A DNA stretch of 41,821 nucleotides from Emiliania huxleyi CCMP1516 (lineage: Eukaryota; Haptophyta; Isochrysidales; Noelaerhabdaceae). Positions 29,418 through 38,791 of the stretch are shown piece by piece. The stretch spans positions 3,646 to 45,466 of the forward strand of contig NW_005198259.1 in the NCBI RefSeq assembly GCF_000372725.1, read 5' to 3'. A program made the position numbers and the translations under genes. The notes beneath the pieces are model-generated. The model saw only the letters and a list, made by a program, of their open reading frames with translations, did not search any database and was not told where the DNA came from. How positions within the stretch are numbered: position 1 is the stretch's first letter; each line of letters opens with the position of its first letter.

Positions 29418-32400
29418 TCACGCTCCTGTCTCCCTCTCCGCTGCAAGCACGAGCAGAAAATTAGTGTAGGATATAACAAGCCATCGACACACACGCGGTA
29501 CGATTTGGCCCCAGACAGAAAAGGCACGGGCAGAAGCCGTCGCCCCCACCACAGAAGCAGTCAGGGTACAGGGCCCGTCTCGTTCTGAGTAGCAGCCCTT
29601 TTCCAGCATGCTGTCGATGAGCCGAGACGCCCAATCGACACGCGTCCGCACGCTGGGGAAGTTTTTGCCGTCCACCCATTCCTCCGCTCGATGGATCCCA
29701 CCCGCTCGCGTGCAAAGCCTCCAAGCCGCTTTCCGCCATTGCCTCGCAGAAGCACGCCCGAATCGATGCCTTCAGCGCCGGCCAGCCGTGGAGGCGAATA
29801 GCGTCCGCGAGATGACGTGACACGTGCAAGGCACCCAAGCCACAAGGTGAGACTGCCAGGCATTTTGCTGCTGTCTCCACGACCCTGCTGCAATCACAAG
29901 CGGAGACGCCGGGCCGGGCAGCAAGCTCGAGCAGCTCGAGCGACGGATCGAGCCGAGCCGTGCAAACTTTCAGCAGGGAAGACACGTCCTTGCTCCCGGC
30001 GAGCGACGCCTCGCTGGGCGCGCGGCCGGCTTCGACCTCGTCGAGCGCAGCGCGGAGCCGCGAGATCGCAAACTCAGGCGGCAGCACGCCCAGCCTTGAC
30101 GCGCGGGGCCACAGCACAAGAGCTTCTCGAGAGAAGCGCTCCACGAACGGCTCGGTCTGGGGCCAGACCATGCCGCCGCCCTCCGTGGCGTCCGGCTTCT
30201 CGCCCTCCCAGTAATCGGCCTATTTCACCCACGAACTCTATTAGTCCGTTCTCGCCCTCGCGTTCATGAGCTGAATACCAATCAAATCTCGTGCTAGACG
30301 AGCGCCTGAGCATACTCCGTGCCGTCGAGCGAGAGCAAAGCGCAATGCTGCGGAGTCACACCAGCCGCGGCGAGGCGGTGCGGAACCTCGTGCCAAACGA
30401 CGCTCAGGTCGATCTTGAAGGGCGGCCCATGGCTGTTCAGCCGAGTCACGGCGCGCGTCAGAGTCGCCAGCAGCACGTCAAAACCCGCCTCGTGCAGAGC
30501 AGCGGAGAGCGCGGCCCCGTCACCCTTCAGCGAAGCCAGACTCGTCGCCGCGGCGCCGGCGGCGTCGCGGGGGAGAAAGTAAACGAGCTTGGAGGGAGGC
30601 GCGACGCCGCTGCCGCTGCTTGGCTGCGCGGTGCTGCTGCCTTCGCTGCTGCCGCCTCGCCGCGACGCCTCCCAAACGGTGGCCAAGCGCGCGAGCCGCT
30701 CTGACGCCGAAGACTGCGACGGAGGGAGGGGCACCGTGCCGTCCGTTCGTAGGTCGTAGATCAAGCTCAATCGGTGGCCTTGGGCGGGTGGATGTCGCGC
30801 GCTCTCGCAGCGTGCGTAGAAGGCCTAGTAAGCCAAGCTGATTGTGGGACAGTAGTTGATCAGTCGCCTCACCGGAGCGGGAGAACTCGGCCTCGACGCG
30901 CGAGCACCGCGCCGCAGCCGCCGGCTCCGCCTCTTCAAGCAAACACTGGTGCCGGCGGCTGCGGACAACCAACGCGCCCCCCGAGCGAACCGACGGCAAC
31001 GCGACCTCCAGCTGCGCAAAAATGCCCTCACGCAAGTCTGTCGCGGCCGAAGACGACGGCGGTGCGCTACCAGCCGAGCAGAGCCGCAACCCTCGCAGGA
31101 CAGAGCTGACCTCCGTCGTCTTGTCGACACCGAGCGCCCTCAGCGCCTTGCGCACAGCCGGCCGGAGAGACTCCTCCCACTCTTTGATCGCCCCCAGCTC
31201 CAGCCTCTCAGCCCTGACCCAGACGCCGCAGCCGTCCGAAGCTGGCTCGCCCAGCGACCGGAGCGCCTGCGCGTGCGCCTCTGGCAGCGGGAAAGCGACC
31301 GGCTCCGCCATGCCCTCCGCCCGCAGCAGCGGCGGCACAAAGTCCACCGACGCCGCGTGCGCGAGAGTGCCTATAGCAACGTTCCTAGAGGGCTCCCACA
31401 GAAGGCTCGTAAGTCGAACGACGCCGCGGTGGCAAGCGGACCAGACGGCTTGAGGCTGGCAACCACCCGCAATAGGCGCCTGCGCACGTCTGCCTCCCCG
31501 CCCTCCTCGTCGTCGCTGCCACCAGCCGGCGGGAGGGCGGGCAACGCCGCCGCGAATGCCGCGGCGTCAGGCGCGGGCTGCGGCGCAGGCGGCGGAGCGG
31601 CCGCCGCCCCAGCATCCAGCGCCGAGCCGTACAGCCGCGCCAGCTCCTCGTCCCCTCGGACTGCGGCGGCGATGTGCCTCGAGAGCAGAAGCACGCGCGG
31701 CGAGCACAGCTCCGCCTCCGCCGCAGGCCGGTAGAGCACTCCTGTGGGGCATGTCATGGAGCAGTGCATGGTCATGGACGTGCCATGGACACCTCCGCCG
31801 CTGGCTGGTAGAGCTCTCCTCCCGGCGGCTGCGGCGACGCCTCTTCGTACGCTTCTCTGCCGGCAAGGTACGGCTGAAACCCCGGCTGCTGGGTGCGGCT
31901 CCACTGCTCCCGCCTGCGCAGCCGGGGCGGAGGGCGGCTCTGGTGGAGGAGGAGGCGGCGGCTGGCTGTCCTCGAAGATGAAGCTGTCGTGGCCCGCGCG
32001 ATCGCCTGGCGGCTCCACCTCCATCTCGTCCTCCTCGCCCAGCGAAGCCTCCTCCTCGCCCGCCTCGACGGAAGAGGCGGCGGCAGAGGCGGAGGCGGTG
32101 GAGGCGGCGGGGTCGGCAACGGCTCGGAGGACGTAGCGAAGGTCGTTAGCGGCCGACCGTGGCTGGCTGGCCGGCTGCCCAAAGGTCACCACGCCGCCTT
32201 CTCCCACCACGGCGCTCGCCGCCGCTTCCGCCGTCGAGAGGAGGAGAGTGGCTGAGGCGCCGTGCTGCACTCGGCAGCCGTTCTTGCGCGAGACGTCCTC
32301 GATGCGTACGCTCCTGCCGTCCTCGGAGACGTGGATGACGGCGTGTCGCCGCGAGATGTGCCCAGCGCTGAGCGAGATGGTTTGTGAGTCGTCGCGGCCG

Positions 32401-32489
32401 ACGGTGAGCTTCGCGCCCGGTGCGAGCGCAATTCGCGAGGGCCGGCCGGCGCGTGCGCCATTCACCGTGCTCACAAGAGCGAGCTCCAT
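29418..32489 (-). CDS. FHA domain fused to a 2OG-Fe(II)-oxygenase-like region
   Basis: ATG at 32489 (MELALVSTVNG). The FHA domain at about residues 15-80 shows KLTVGRDDSQTISLS, HISRRHAVIH and the Asn-containing SRKNGCRV, a phosphothreonine-binding fold. After a Pro/acidic linker, exons 31741-31442, 31370-30898, 30824-30306 and 30219-about 29700 join in phase. They encode a region resembling the large 2OG-Fe(II) oxygenase family: LRALGVDKTTEV, GIFAQLEVALPSVRSGGALVV, AFYARCESA, GHRLSLIYDL, KLVYFLPRD and LKGDGAALSAALHEA. The usual HxD iron ligands (PHRDTE and YADCEHE in relatives) are replaced here (AATDLRE, YARCESA), so the oxygenase is probably inactive. Near 29700-29675 the frame shifts into SVRTRVDWASRLIDSMLE, ending at 29418. 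Introns 31371-31441 and about 31742-31817 carry copies of following exon sequence. That one gene spans both parts is inferred from phase-consistent joins. Confidence 0.7.
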
Positions 32490-33474
32490 CGCAGAGCGGT
32501 GTTTGGCGACGTATGGAGAAGGGTCACGACAATGGTCGGAATGTCGATTGGAAGTGGAGAGCGCGCGAGGAAGAGTCGCCCGCGCTGCCTTTTTTTTACG
32601 AGGTTCTCTCGTCTCGAGGTTGTTCGAGGGGGATATCCTTTGGCCGCGTTGGGTAGCGAGGATTGGTGTGACGCGATCCACGCAGGCGTGTTTTCTGACG
32701 GCCGACCGACCGTCAGTGCACGGAGTTGCCCCTTCTCCGACTGCCCCGGCTAGTTCCCGAGGTCGTCGGGTGTGACCCCTCCCTGCCTGCGTCCCCCGCC
32801 CGAGACCTAGCGCGGGTGGGTTGGAGGGGGCTCGCTGCAAGGAAAGGCGGTGTAAGAAGCCAATCCCCGTAGTCCGCCCCGCTCCTCCCCATCGGGCCGC
32901 ATAAGCGGCCACGCCTCGCAGATTCGTTTCTCGCGCCTGGGTCAGGCGCGCGGGGCATCCCCCGGGTCTGCAGCTGCTGTCGAGCCGAGGCGGCGGCAGC
33001 CGCCGCAGCTGCACCGCCTCCCGTCGCGCCGCGGTCGCCGCTCCCTCAGCGCCGTCTCCGCGTCGTCACCCGCCGTAGCTTCTCCTCCGCCGCCGCTGCC
33101 CGCCCCCGAGAGTGCGGCGGCGGTGTGAGTGGTATAGTCAGGGTATAGTGCAAGGGAGGCGTGTGTGCGTGTCTGCCGCAGATTGCTGCCGTTGTCTGCG
33201 CCGCGATCCGCCCCGCCGCGGGCGCCGCCGCGCCGCCGCCGCCTGCGCTCGCCGCCGCCTCGTAGACGACTCCTCTCCGGAGAGCCGCGCAGCGGGCCGC
33301 GAGGTTGAGGTCAGAGAGCAGCAGGGTTGAGATCACAAAATCGGCCAATTTTGAGGTTGCTCGAGAGAGCCTGGAAATGGTCCCGCGCCGTAGCCCCGGT
33401 GCCGGCGCATCACGTCTCAGCCGCGAGGGGCCGGTTCTGCCGCGCAGTCGAGCAGCAGGAGCTCAGGGGCAACT
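32490..33474. other. Intergenic region upstream of the FHA gene
   Basis: Divergent arrangement with the frame-broken locus to the right. No gene recognised. A GC-rich block with many CCGCCG words lies at 33000-33290. Confidence 0.5.
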
Positions 33475-34175
33475 TTGTCGACAAACAGGTTGAGGAAAAT
33501 TTCGGCGAAGACTTACGAGGACACCGATCCGAACGATAAGGTGGGCCAGCTCACGGGCCGCGCCATGTACATCGTCAATCCGGTGTATGACGTTGACGAC
33601 AACGCGGCGTTCAAGCAGCTCATGAGCGACAAGTTCTACCAGAACCCGCGCTACTTCAAGGACCTCGGATGTGGGCGGTCCGCGCGCCGAGCAAGGAACT
33701 GGCGGTGATGATGCGCCTCACGCCGCCATCCTCGCCTCACCTAATCTCCGCACCACGGGCAAAGCGGCTCAACCCCGAGCTCGACGTCTCGCCCATGGAC
33801 AACCCGGCCATCAAGCCACTCGAGTTCACGCTCGTCATGTCGGCGACGCAGTTTGAGACGAAGGAGAAGGGCCTGCTCCCGCCCTCGCTCGTCACCGTGG
33901 GCAAGAACACGTATACGAAGTCAAGGACTACGTCAAGGCCAAGTTCCCCACGGTCGACTACGTGGACCTCGTCTTCCCCGGCCCGGAGGGCCCGAAGAGC
34001 ATCATCAAGACAGCCTGGGTGCTTCCCATCGCCGCCCAAACCGCCTGGACTGGCACCCTCGAGGTGGATCTCGAGTTCTCGACGCGGAGGACGGCGACAG
34101 CGACGAGAGGAGGACAAGCAGGACGGCAACGCGCTCGTCGACGACGAGGCTGAGGAGGAGGAGAAGGAGGAGTAG
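33475..34175 (+). pseudogene. Frame-broken coding locus, probable pseudogene or error-rich sequence
   Basis: Protein-like segments follow each other in changing frames: RAMYIVNPVYDVDDNAAFKQ (frame 1), then ILASPNLRTTGK (frame 2), LNPELDVSPMDNPAIKPLEF (frame 3), VYEVKDYVKAKFPTVDYVDL (frame 2), LDAEDGDSDE (frame 1) and DGNALVDDEAEEEEKEE ending TAG (frame 3). Order and composition suggest one acidic-tailed protein of about 230 residues with at least five indels. No family is recognised. Introns cannot explain the changes because the segments are nearly contiguous. It is either a decayed copy or a stretch with sequencing indels. Confidence 0.5.
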
Positions 34176-35005
34176 GATTCGGCATGGCGCGTCTATTTCT
34201 TGCGAGACGAGAGCGGTCGGAGGACTCTTACGTCGGCGCGAGCCCCAGACCCCGTCCGACGACTGCGCCAGCACAACGGCGAGCTCTCGGGAGTGGCGCG
34301 CCCGCCGCGGGACGGCCGTGGCGCATTCTGCTCGTTGTGCGCGGCTGCGCGGCTTCTACTCGAAAAGCGATGCAGTGGGCGTGGCAGAAGCCGCACACGA
34401 GCCGGCACATTGCGCGACAGTGGGGTGTGTGAAATTTGTCGACCGGCCAATTGTTGAGACGCCCGTGAATACGTTGCTGAACTCTGTTTCCCCTTCCCTA
34501 GTTGGCCCAACGGGGTCAAACCTGCATTACACGAGAGCGTGCTCGACAGAGCGACAGCGCAGCGCACTGCCGTCCAGTCGGCGAAGGGACGGCTGCTGCG
34601 CAAATTCTATCTAGCATGAATGTACCGGGGCCCGACGGATAGATGAATCCGGGGCACCCTCCGCTCGAATCCCTGGCTAGGGGTTCGAGGTGGCCCCCAC
34701 AAACGGCCTCCCATCAAAGGGTGCGGCAGAAGACGCGTCACCGTGGCCCAACGGGGTCAACTGCATCGAACTGGTTCAAACAGACAAACCCAGACGAGGG
34801 ATGGGGGAGGAGGACAGGGTCCCCACCTGCACGAGCAGGATTTTGGAAGGACGATCAGGGGGACAGGTGGGGCTCTCCTGCTCCTGACAAGGGACACGAC
34901 AGGCTCGAGCGCGGTGCACAGGTATGAGAATTCTTTTTCCGTGCGGCAGAAGACGAAGACGCCCGCGTCCTCCTCCTAAGACGCCCCCGGCTCACCATTC
35001 CTGCG
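34176..35005. other. Intergenic, no gene seen
   Basis: The 16-mer GGCCCAACGGGGTCAA occurs twice in the same orientation (about 34503 and 34744), and GTGCGGCAGAAGACG also occurs twice (about 34720 and 34940). This suggests a diverged tandem duplication of about 230 nt. No coding signal. Confidence 0.45.
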
Positions 35006-35434
35006 ATGAAGGGCACGCACCGGACCTGGTATCGCTCAGACTATCGGCCGCCTCCGCGCCCCGCCCGGCCCGCCCTTCCGCTCGCCGCCATTCCGCCGGC
35101 CGCCCTCGCCGCCATTCCCGGCCGCAACTCTCGCGCGCAGACGCGGGGGCCTTGGGGGGTCGGGTTCAAGGGGCGTAGGCGGCGGCGCAAGTGCTGGCGG
35201 CCGACGAGCGCGGCCTACAGCCGGCGCGCCTACAGCTTGCGCCACGCCGCCACCCCGTCCCTCGCCTCCCCCTTCAACCTCATCCCGTACGGCAGCAATC
35301 TCCCTTCGGACGGAGGGGAGCCGGCCGACTGCGACAACCTGGGGTGGCTCGACCCGTGGGGCACGATGCTAGGCGAAGACCTCGCCGCCCCCCCGCGGGC
35401 GGCCGACGAGGCGGAGCCCGAAGCGGCCTTCTGA
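35006..35434 (+). CDS. Hypothetical basic protein, 142 residues
   Basis: Open frame from ATG 35006 (MKGTHRTWYRSDY) to TGA. The middle is very basic (KGRRRRRKCWR). The C-terminal third is less biased (PFNLIPYGSNLPSDGGEPAD, then GWLDPWGTMLGEDL) and looks like real protein. No family recognised. The Pro/Ala/Arg-rich first half could equally be GC-driven chance. Confidence 0.35.
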   Translation: MKGTHRTWYRSDYRPPPRPARPALPLAAIPPAALAAIPGRNSRAQTRGPWGVGFKGRRRRRKCWRPTSAAYSRRAYSLRHAATPSLASPFNLIPYGSNLPSDGGEPADCDNLGWLDPWGTMLGEDLAAPPRAADEAEPEAAF

Positions 35435-36124
35435 AAAGGGAGCGCGCAGAGACGACCCTCTCCTCCCCCCCCTTCTTCCGGGCCTTCGTCTCGGGGCCCT
35501 CGATCCGGACCCTTTCTTCCGGGCTCGCCCCCCCGCCCCCGCCAGCCCCACGCGCGGTGGCATCAGGGCGCGCGCTACCCGTCACAGGCTTCACGGAGGC
35601 CTCCTTCGGCCAGAAGCCAGTCGGCGGGTGCCGCGCCTTGCGGGCGTGCAGCGTCTCCCCCCTCTGCGCCCTTCTACGCGAGGGGAGGAGGTGAGCAGAG
35701 CGCTCGCGCCCTGCCCGCTGCCCGCGTGCCGCCTCGCCTCCCCGAAGTGCGGTGCGCTTCCCGGTGGGCTGACCCACCTCCGTTGCTTTTGCAGCCTGCC
35801 ACGCGCCGGCCAGAGCGTGGAGCCCGCCGGCTGGCTTCTGCCTCGCCAAACGGGACGACGCCGCGCCGCCCGCCCGCCCGCCGCCAACCAGCAGCTTTGG
35901 GACGCCTCGAAGCCAGGGCACGGTGGCCTCCCGGCCAGCGCGCCGCGCCGCGGGAGAGTGCTTGCCTTTTGCCAGTCTTGCGCTATAGCCTTAAGGGTTT
36001 AAATTTCTTTTAACAAAAGAAAAAAACGGCAACAGGGGTTGGTGAACCACGAACTAAATTTCTTCTCCTCCGGCACCACGGCCCGTACTGCACGACGCCG
36101 CCTCGAGACGCAAGCGTCCTCGAG
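35435..36124. other. Intergenic region before RPC4
   Basis: No gene recognised. An AT-rich island at 35990-36035 (GGGTTTAAATTTCTTTTAAC followed by AAAAGAAAAAAA) lies about 100 nt upstream of the RPC4 start and is the best candidate for its promoter region. Confidence 0.45.
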
Positions 36125-38521
36125 ATGGCGGACAAGAAGGCCGCGCCTCGCCGCTTCGCTCCCAACCTGAACGCACGGCGCGACAAGAAGGAGCGCGACG
36201 CGAGCCACGCCCTCCACCGGCTGCTGTATGACGGCTCTGAGGCTGCTGAGGCTCAAAGCACCGGCAGAGGCAGGGGCGGCCGCGGCAAGGGCGACGGCCG
36301 CGGCAAGGGCGACGGCCGCGGAGGCAGTTCGAGCGGCGCCAGCAGCGGCCGAGGCGGGATCCAAGGAGGCGTCGGCGGAAATGCCGGCGGTGCCGGTAGC
36401 CCCCGGCGCAGCGGTGCCGCCGCAGCCTCCTCGTCCGCTGCAGCCGCCTCCTCCTCTGCCGACCTTTCGCGGACCGGCGGCTACCAGCTCAAGACGATCA
36501 AGATCGAGGAGGACGAGGTCGACGACCCCGGTGGTCGCGCGAGCGGTCGCGCGAGCGCCGACATCGAAGACGGCGCCAGCCACACGCCCGGCGGAGCGGA
36601 AGCTCGCCTGCCCCGCGGCGTTGGGGGAGGGAAGGGAGTGACGCCTCCGCGCTGTGTCCCACCCCGCAGGGCCGGCGTCATCGGAGTGGCTCCTCGGCAC
36701 GGACGCCCCGATCGCGCTGCCGCTGCGCCCGTCTGCGGCCGCCCTCGCGCGCACTCCTGCCACCGCCGCTGAGGTCAGACCGCCGACTATTTCTAGAAAT
36801 GGTCTGACTCGCCACCGCCACCGTCTATTTCCCCATCACCGCCTCGCCCATCCTCCTCGCCATCGCCACCGCCACCATCTGTGTCCCCTTGCCCACTGCC
36901 TGGGGACACGGGTCGTTCCGTGTCTGCGTGCGTGTGTCAAGAGAGAGAGAGAGAGGCAGCGGGTCGAGGCTGGAGCTCCTCAGCTTAATTAGTTAATTAG
37001 TTAATTAGTTAATTAGTTAATTAGTTAATTAGTTAATTAGTTAATTAGTCGAGGCTGGAGCTCCTCAGCGACGCAAGGTGGTCAGCGGCACTGGTCGAAG
37101 CTAGGCCCCTGCCAAGGCCCCCTTCCCGGCTGGCTCTGCCGCTGCGGCGATGCTCTGCGACGAGGCGACACTTCCTAGACCCTTCCTAGACCCTTAGACC
37201 CTTCCTAGACACTGCGAAGACACTTCCCAGAGGATGCTCTGCGACGAGGCGACACTTCCTAGACCCTTCCTAGACCCTTAGACCCTTCCTAGACACTGCG
37301 AAGACACTTCCCAGAGGATGCTCTGCGACGAGGCGACACTTCCTAGACCCTTCCTAGACCCTTAGACCCTTCCTAGACACTGCGAAGACACTTCCCAGAG
37401 GATGCTCTGCGACGAGGTGACACTTCCTAGACCCTTCCTAGACCCTTCCTAGACCCTTCCTAGACCCTTCCTAGACCCTTCCTAGACCCTTCCTAGACCC
37501 TTCCTAGACCCTTCCTAGACCCTTCCTAGACCCTTCCTAGACCCTTCCTAGACCCTTCCTAGACCCTTCCTAGACAGGCGGGGGCGCCGCTGGGGGCGAG
37601 CAAGCCCTCCAGGGCGCCGGCCTGAGTGGGCGGGCAGCTGCTCTTCCTGTAGGCGGGGACACTTCCTAGACACTTCCTAGACTCTTCCTGTAGGCGGGGG
37701 CGCTGGTCGGCGAAGGAGGCAGCAAGCTCCTCTTCCTGCAGCGGCTGTCTAGGAAGTGTCTAGGAAGTGTCTAGGAAGTGTCTAGGCAGCAAGCTCCTCT
37801 TCCTGCAACTGCCGACCGCGCTGCCTCTCCCCAAGCCGTCGGCGGGCGGCGGCGGCGAGTCCCCCCCCCCCCGTCCCCCCAGGCCGGGTGGCTGCCTTGT
37901 GACACGTCCGGGACATGTCCCGGAGTGTGTCCCCACAGGCGACCCCCCGCCCGTCAAGGCGAGCGAGTTCCTCGCCGCTCTCTCGCACGCCAGCGACTAC
38001 GCCGACCCCGCCGCCGACACCGGCCTCGCGACCGCCAGGCGAGATGAGCCCGAGATGAGCCCGAGATGAGCCCGAGAGCTATCGCCGCCAAACCGAAACC
38101 GCGGTCCGCCACCGAACCGACACCCGGTCACCACAGGCAGCTCTTTGACGACGACGCGGCGGCGGCGGGCTTGCGGGGCGAGGTGGAGGTGTACCGCTCG
38201 GGCAAGGTGGTGCTGCGCGTGGGCGGCGTCGGCCTCACCGTCCAGCCGGGCGCCGCCTGCTCCTTTGAGCAGGAGCTCGCATGCCTCGTCCCCGCCGCCG
38301 CCCCTGCGAAGGCGCCCGCGCCCGGGGACGACGACGAGGAGCCGCCGCCGCCGGTCGACCTGCACCGGGTCGGGCGGGTGCACCAGCGGCTCGTCGTGAC
38401 GCCGGATGTGCCCGCGCTCCTCGAGCAGGTGAGGGAGGAGAGGAGGGCGGTCGCGGCCGCGCCCCCCAGCTTGCCTGCCGCCGCCCTTGCCAAGCCCAAG
38501 GTCAAGGCCGGACGGCCGTGA
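36125..38521 (+). CDS. RPC4: RNA polymerase III subunit RPC4 (RPC53/POLR3D), seven or more exons
   Basis: Subunit of the Pol III RPC4/RPC5 (C53/C37) heterodimer that acts in the nucleus in initiation and termination. ATG 36125 gives MADKKAAPRRFAPNLNARR, the basic start usual in RPC4. A Gly/Arg linker and the acidic IKIEEDEVDD follow. Exon 36670-36773 holds SEWLLGTDAPIALPLRP. Then come 37105-37164 (ending AMLCDE), 37694-37718 (AGALVGEG), 37786-37887 (SKLLFLQLPTALPLPKP, typical of RPC4), 37939-38038 and 38137-38521. The last carries the hallmark GEVEVYRSGKVVLRVGGVGL, SFEQELACL and RLVVTPDVPALL, ending TGA. Introns 36774-37104, 37165-37693, 37719-37785, 37888-37938 and 38039-38136 are repeat-rich, and three of them start with GC. 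The first intron boundary (about 36600-36669) is not fixed. Confidence 0.87.
36963..37069 (+). repeat. (TTAATTAG)8 flanked by 22-nt direct repeats in an RPC4 intron
   Basis: Perfect direct copies of a 22-mer starting GTCGAGGCTGGAGCTCCTCA at 36963 and 37048 bracket about eight TTAATTAG units. The AT-only filler in a 65 to 70 percent GC gene is striking. The block lies inside intron 36774-37104. Every unit supplies a TTAG, a possible splice acceptor. Confidence 0.93.
37149..37575 (+). repeat. 84-nt and 11-nt tandem repeats filling an RPC4 intron
   Basis: An 84-nt unit starts at 37149, 37233, 37317 and (partial) 37401. Each unit repeats the end of the upstream exon, GATGCTCTGCGACGAG, next to a GC donor. 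From about 37421 to 37575 a pure 11-nt repeat (CTTCCTAGACC) continues for about 14 units. All of this lies in the GC-AG intron 37165-37693. Confidence 0.93.
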
Positions 38522-38791
38522 TTGTGAACGGGAGTACAACGCACAACGCAAAATGCAACGACGGAATTGACGGAATTTTTTCGTAGATCAACCATTTCAG
38601 CGCCTTTCCCCCCCCTGCCCGCGTGCCCTCTCGCCGCTCTCCTCCACACCACCGACACTCGCGCAGACCGCCGCAGTCAGCTCAGAGTCAACCGACACGG
38701 AGCCGCGTCGGCTTTATTTAGCAGAGCTATACGTGTGTGGCGTATACGTCTCGGTGCACGGGGTAAATAAATAAATAAATAAAAACGGACA
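38522..38791. other. RPC4 3' flank
   Basis: No gene. TTTATTTAGC at about 38712 and an AAATAAATAAATAAATAAAA run at 38764-38786 are AT-rich islands, the latter touching the left arm of the foldback element. Confidence 0.5.

Noticed and set aside
34678..34700. GGGGTTCGAGGTGGCCCC looked like a tRNA T-arm
   Set aside because: The stems flanking the TTCGA loop do not pair, and no acceptor, D or anticodon arms can be drawn.
37149..37575. Regularly spaced repeats resembling a CRISPR array
   Set aside because: The intervening sequence is itself repetitive, it lies inside a eukaryotic RPC4 intron, and no cas genes exist; it is a minisatellite containing exon fragments.
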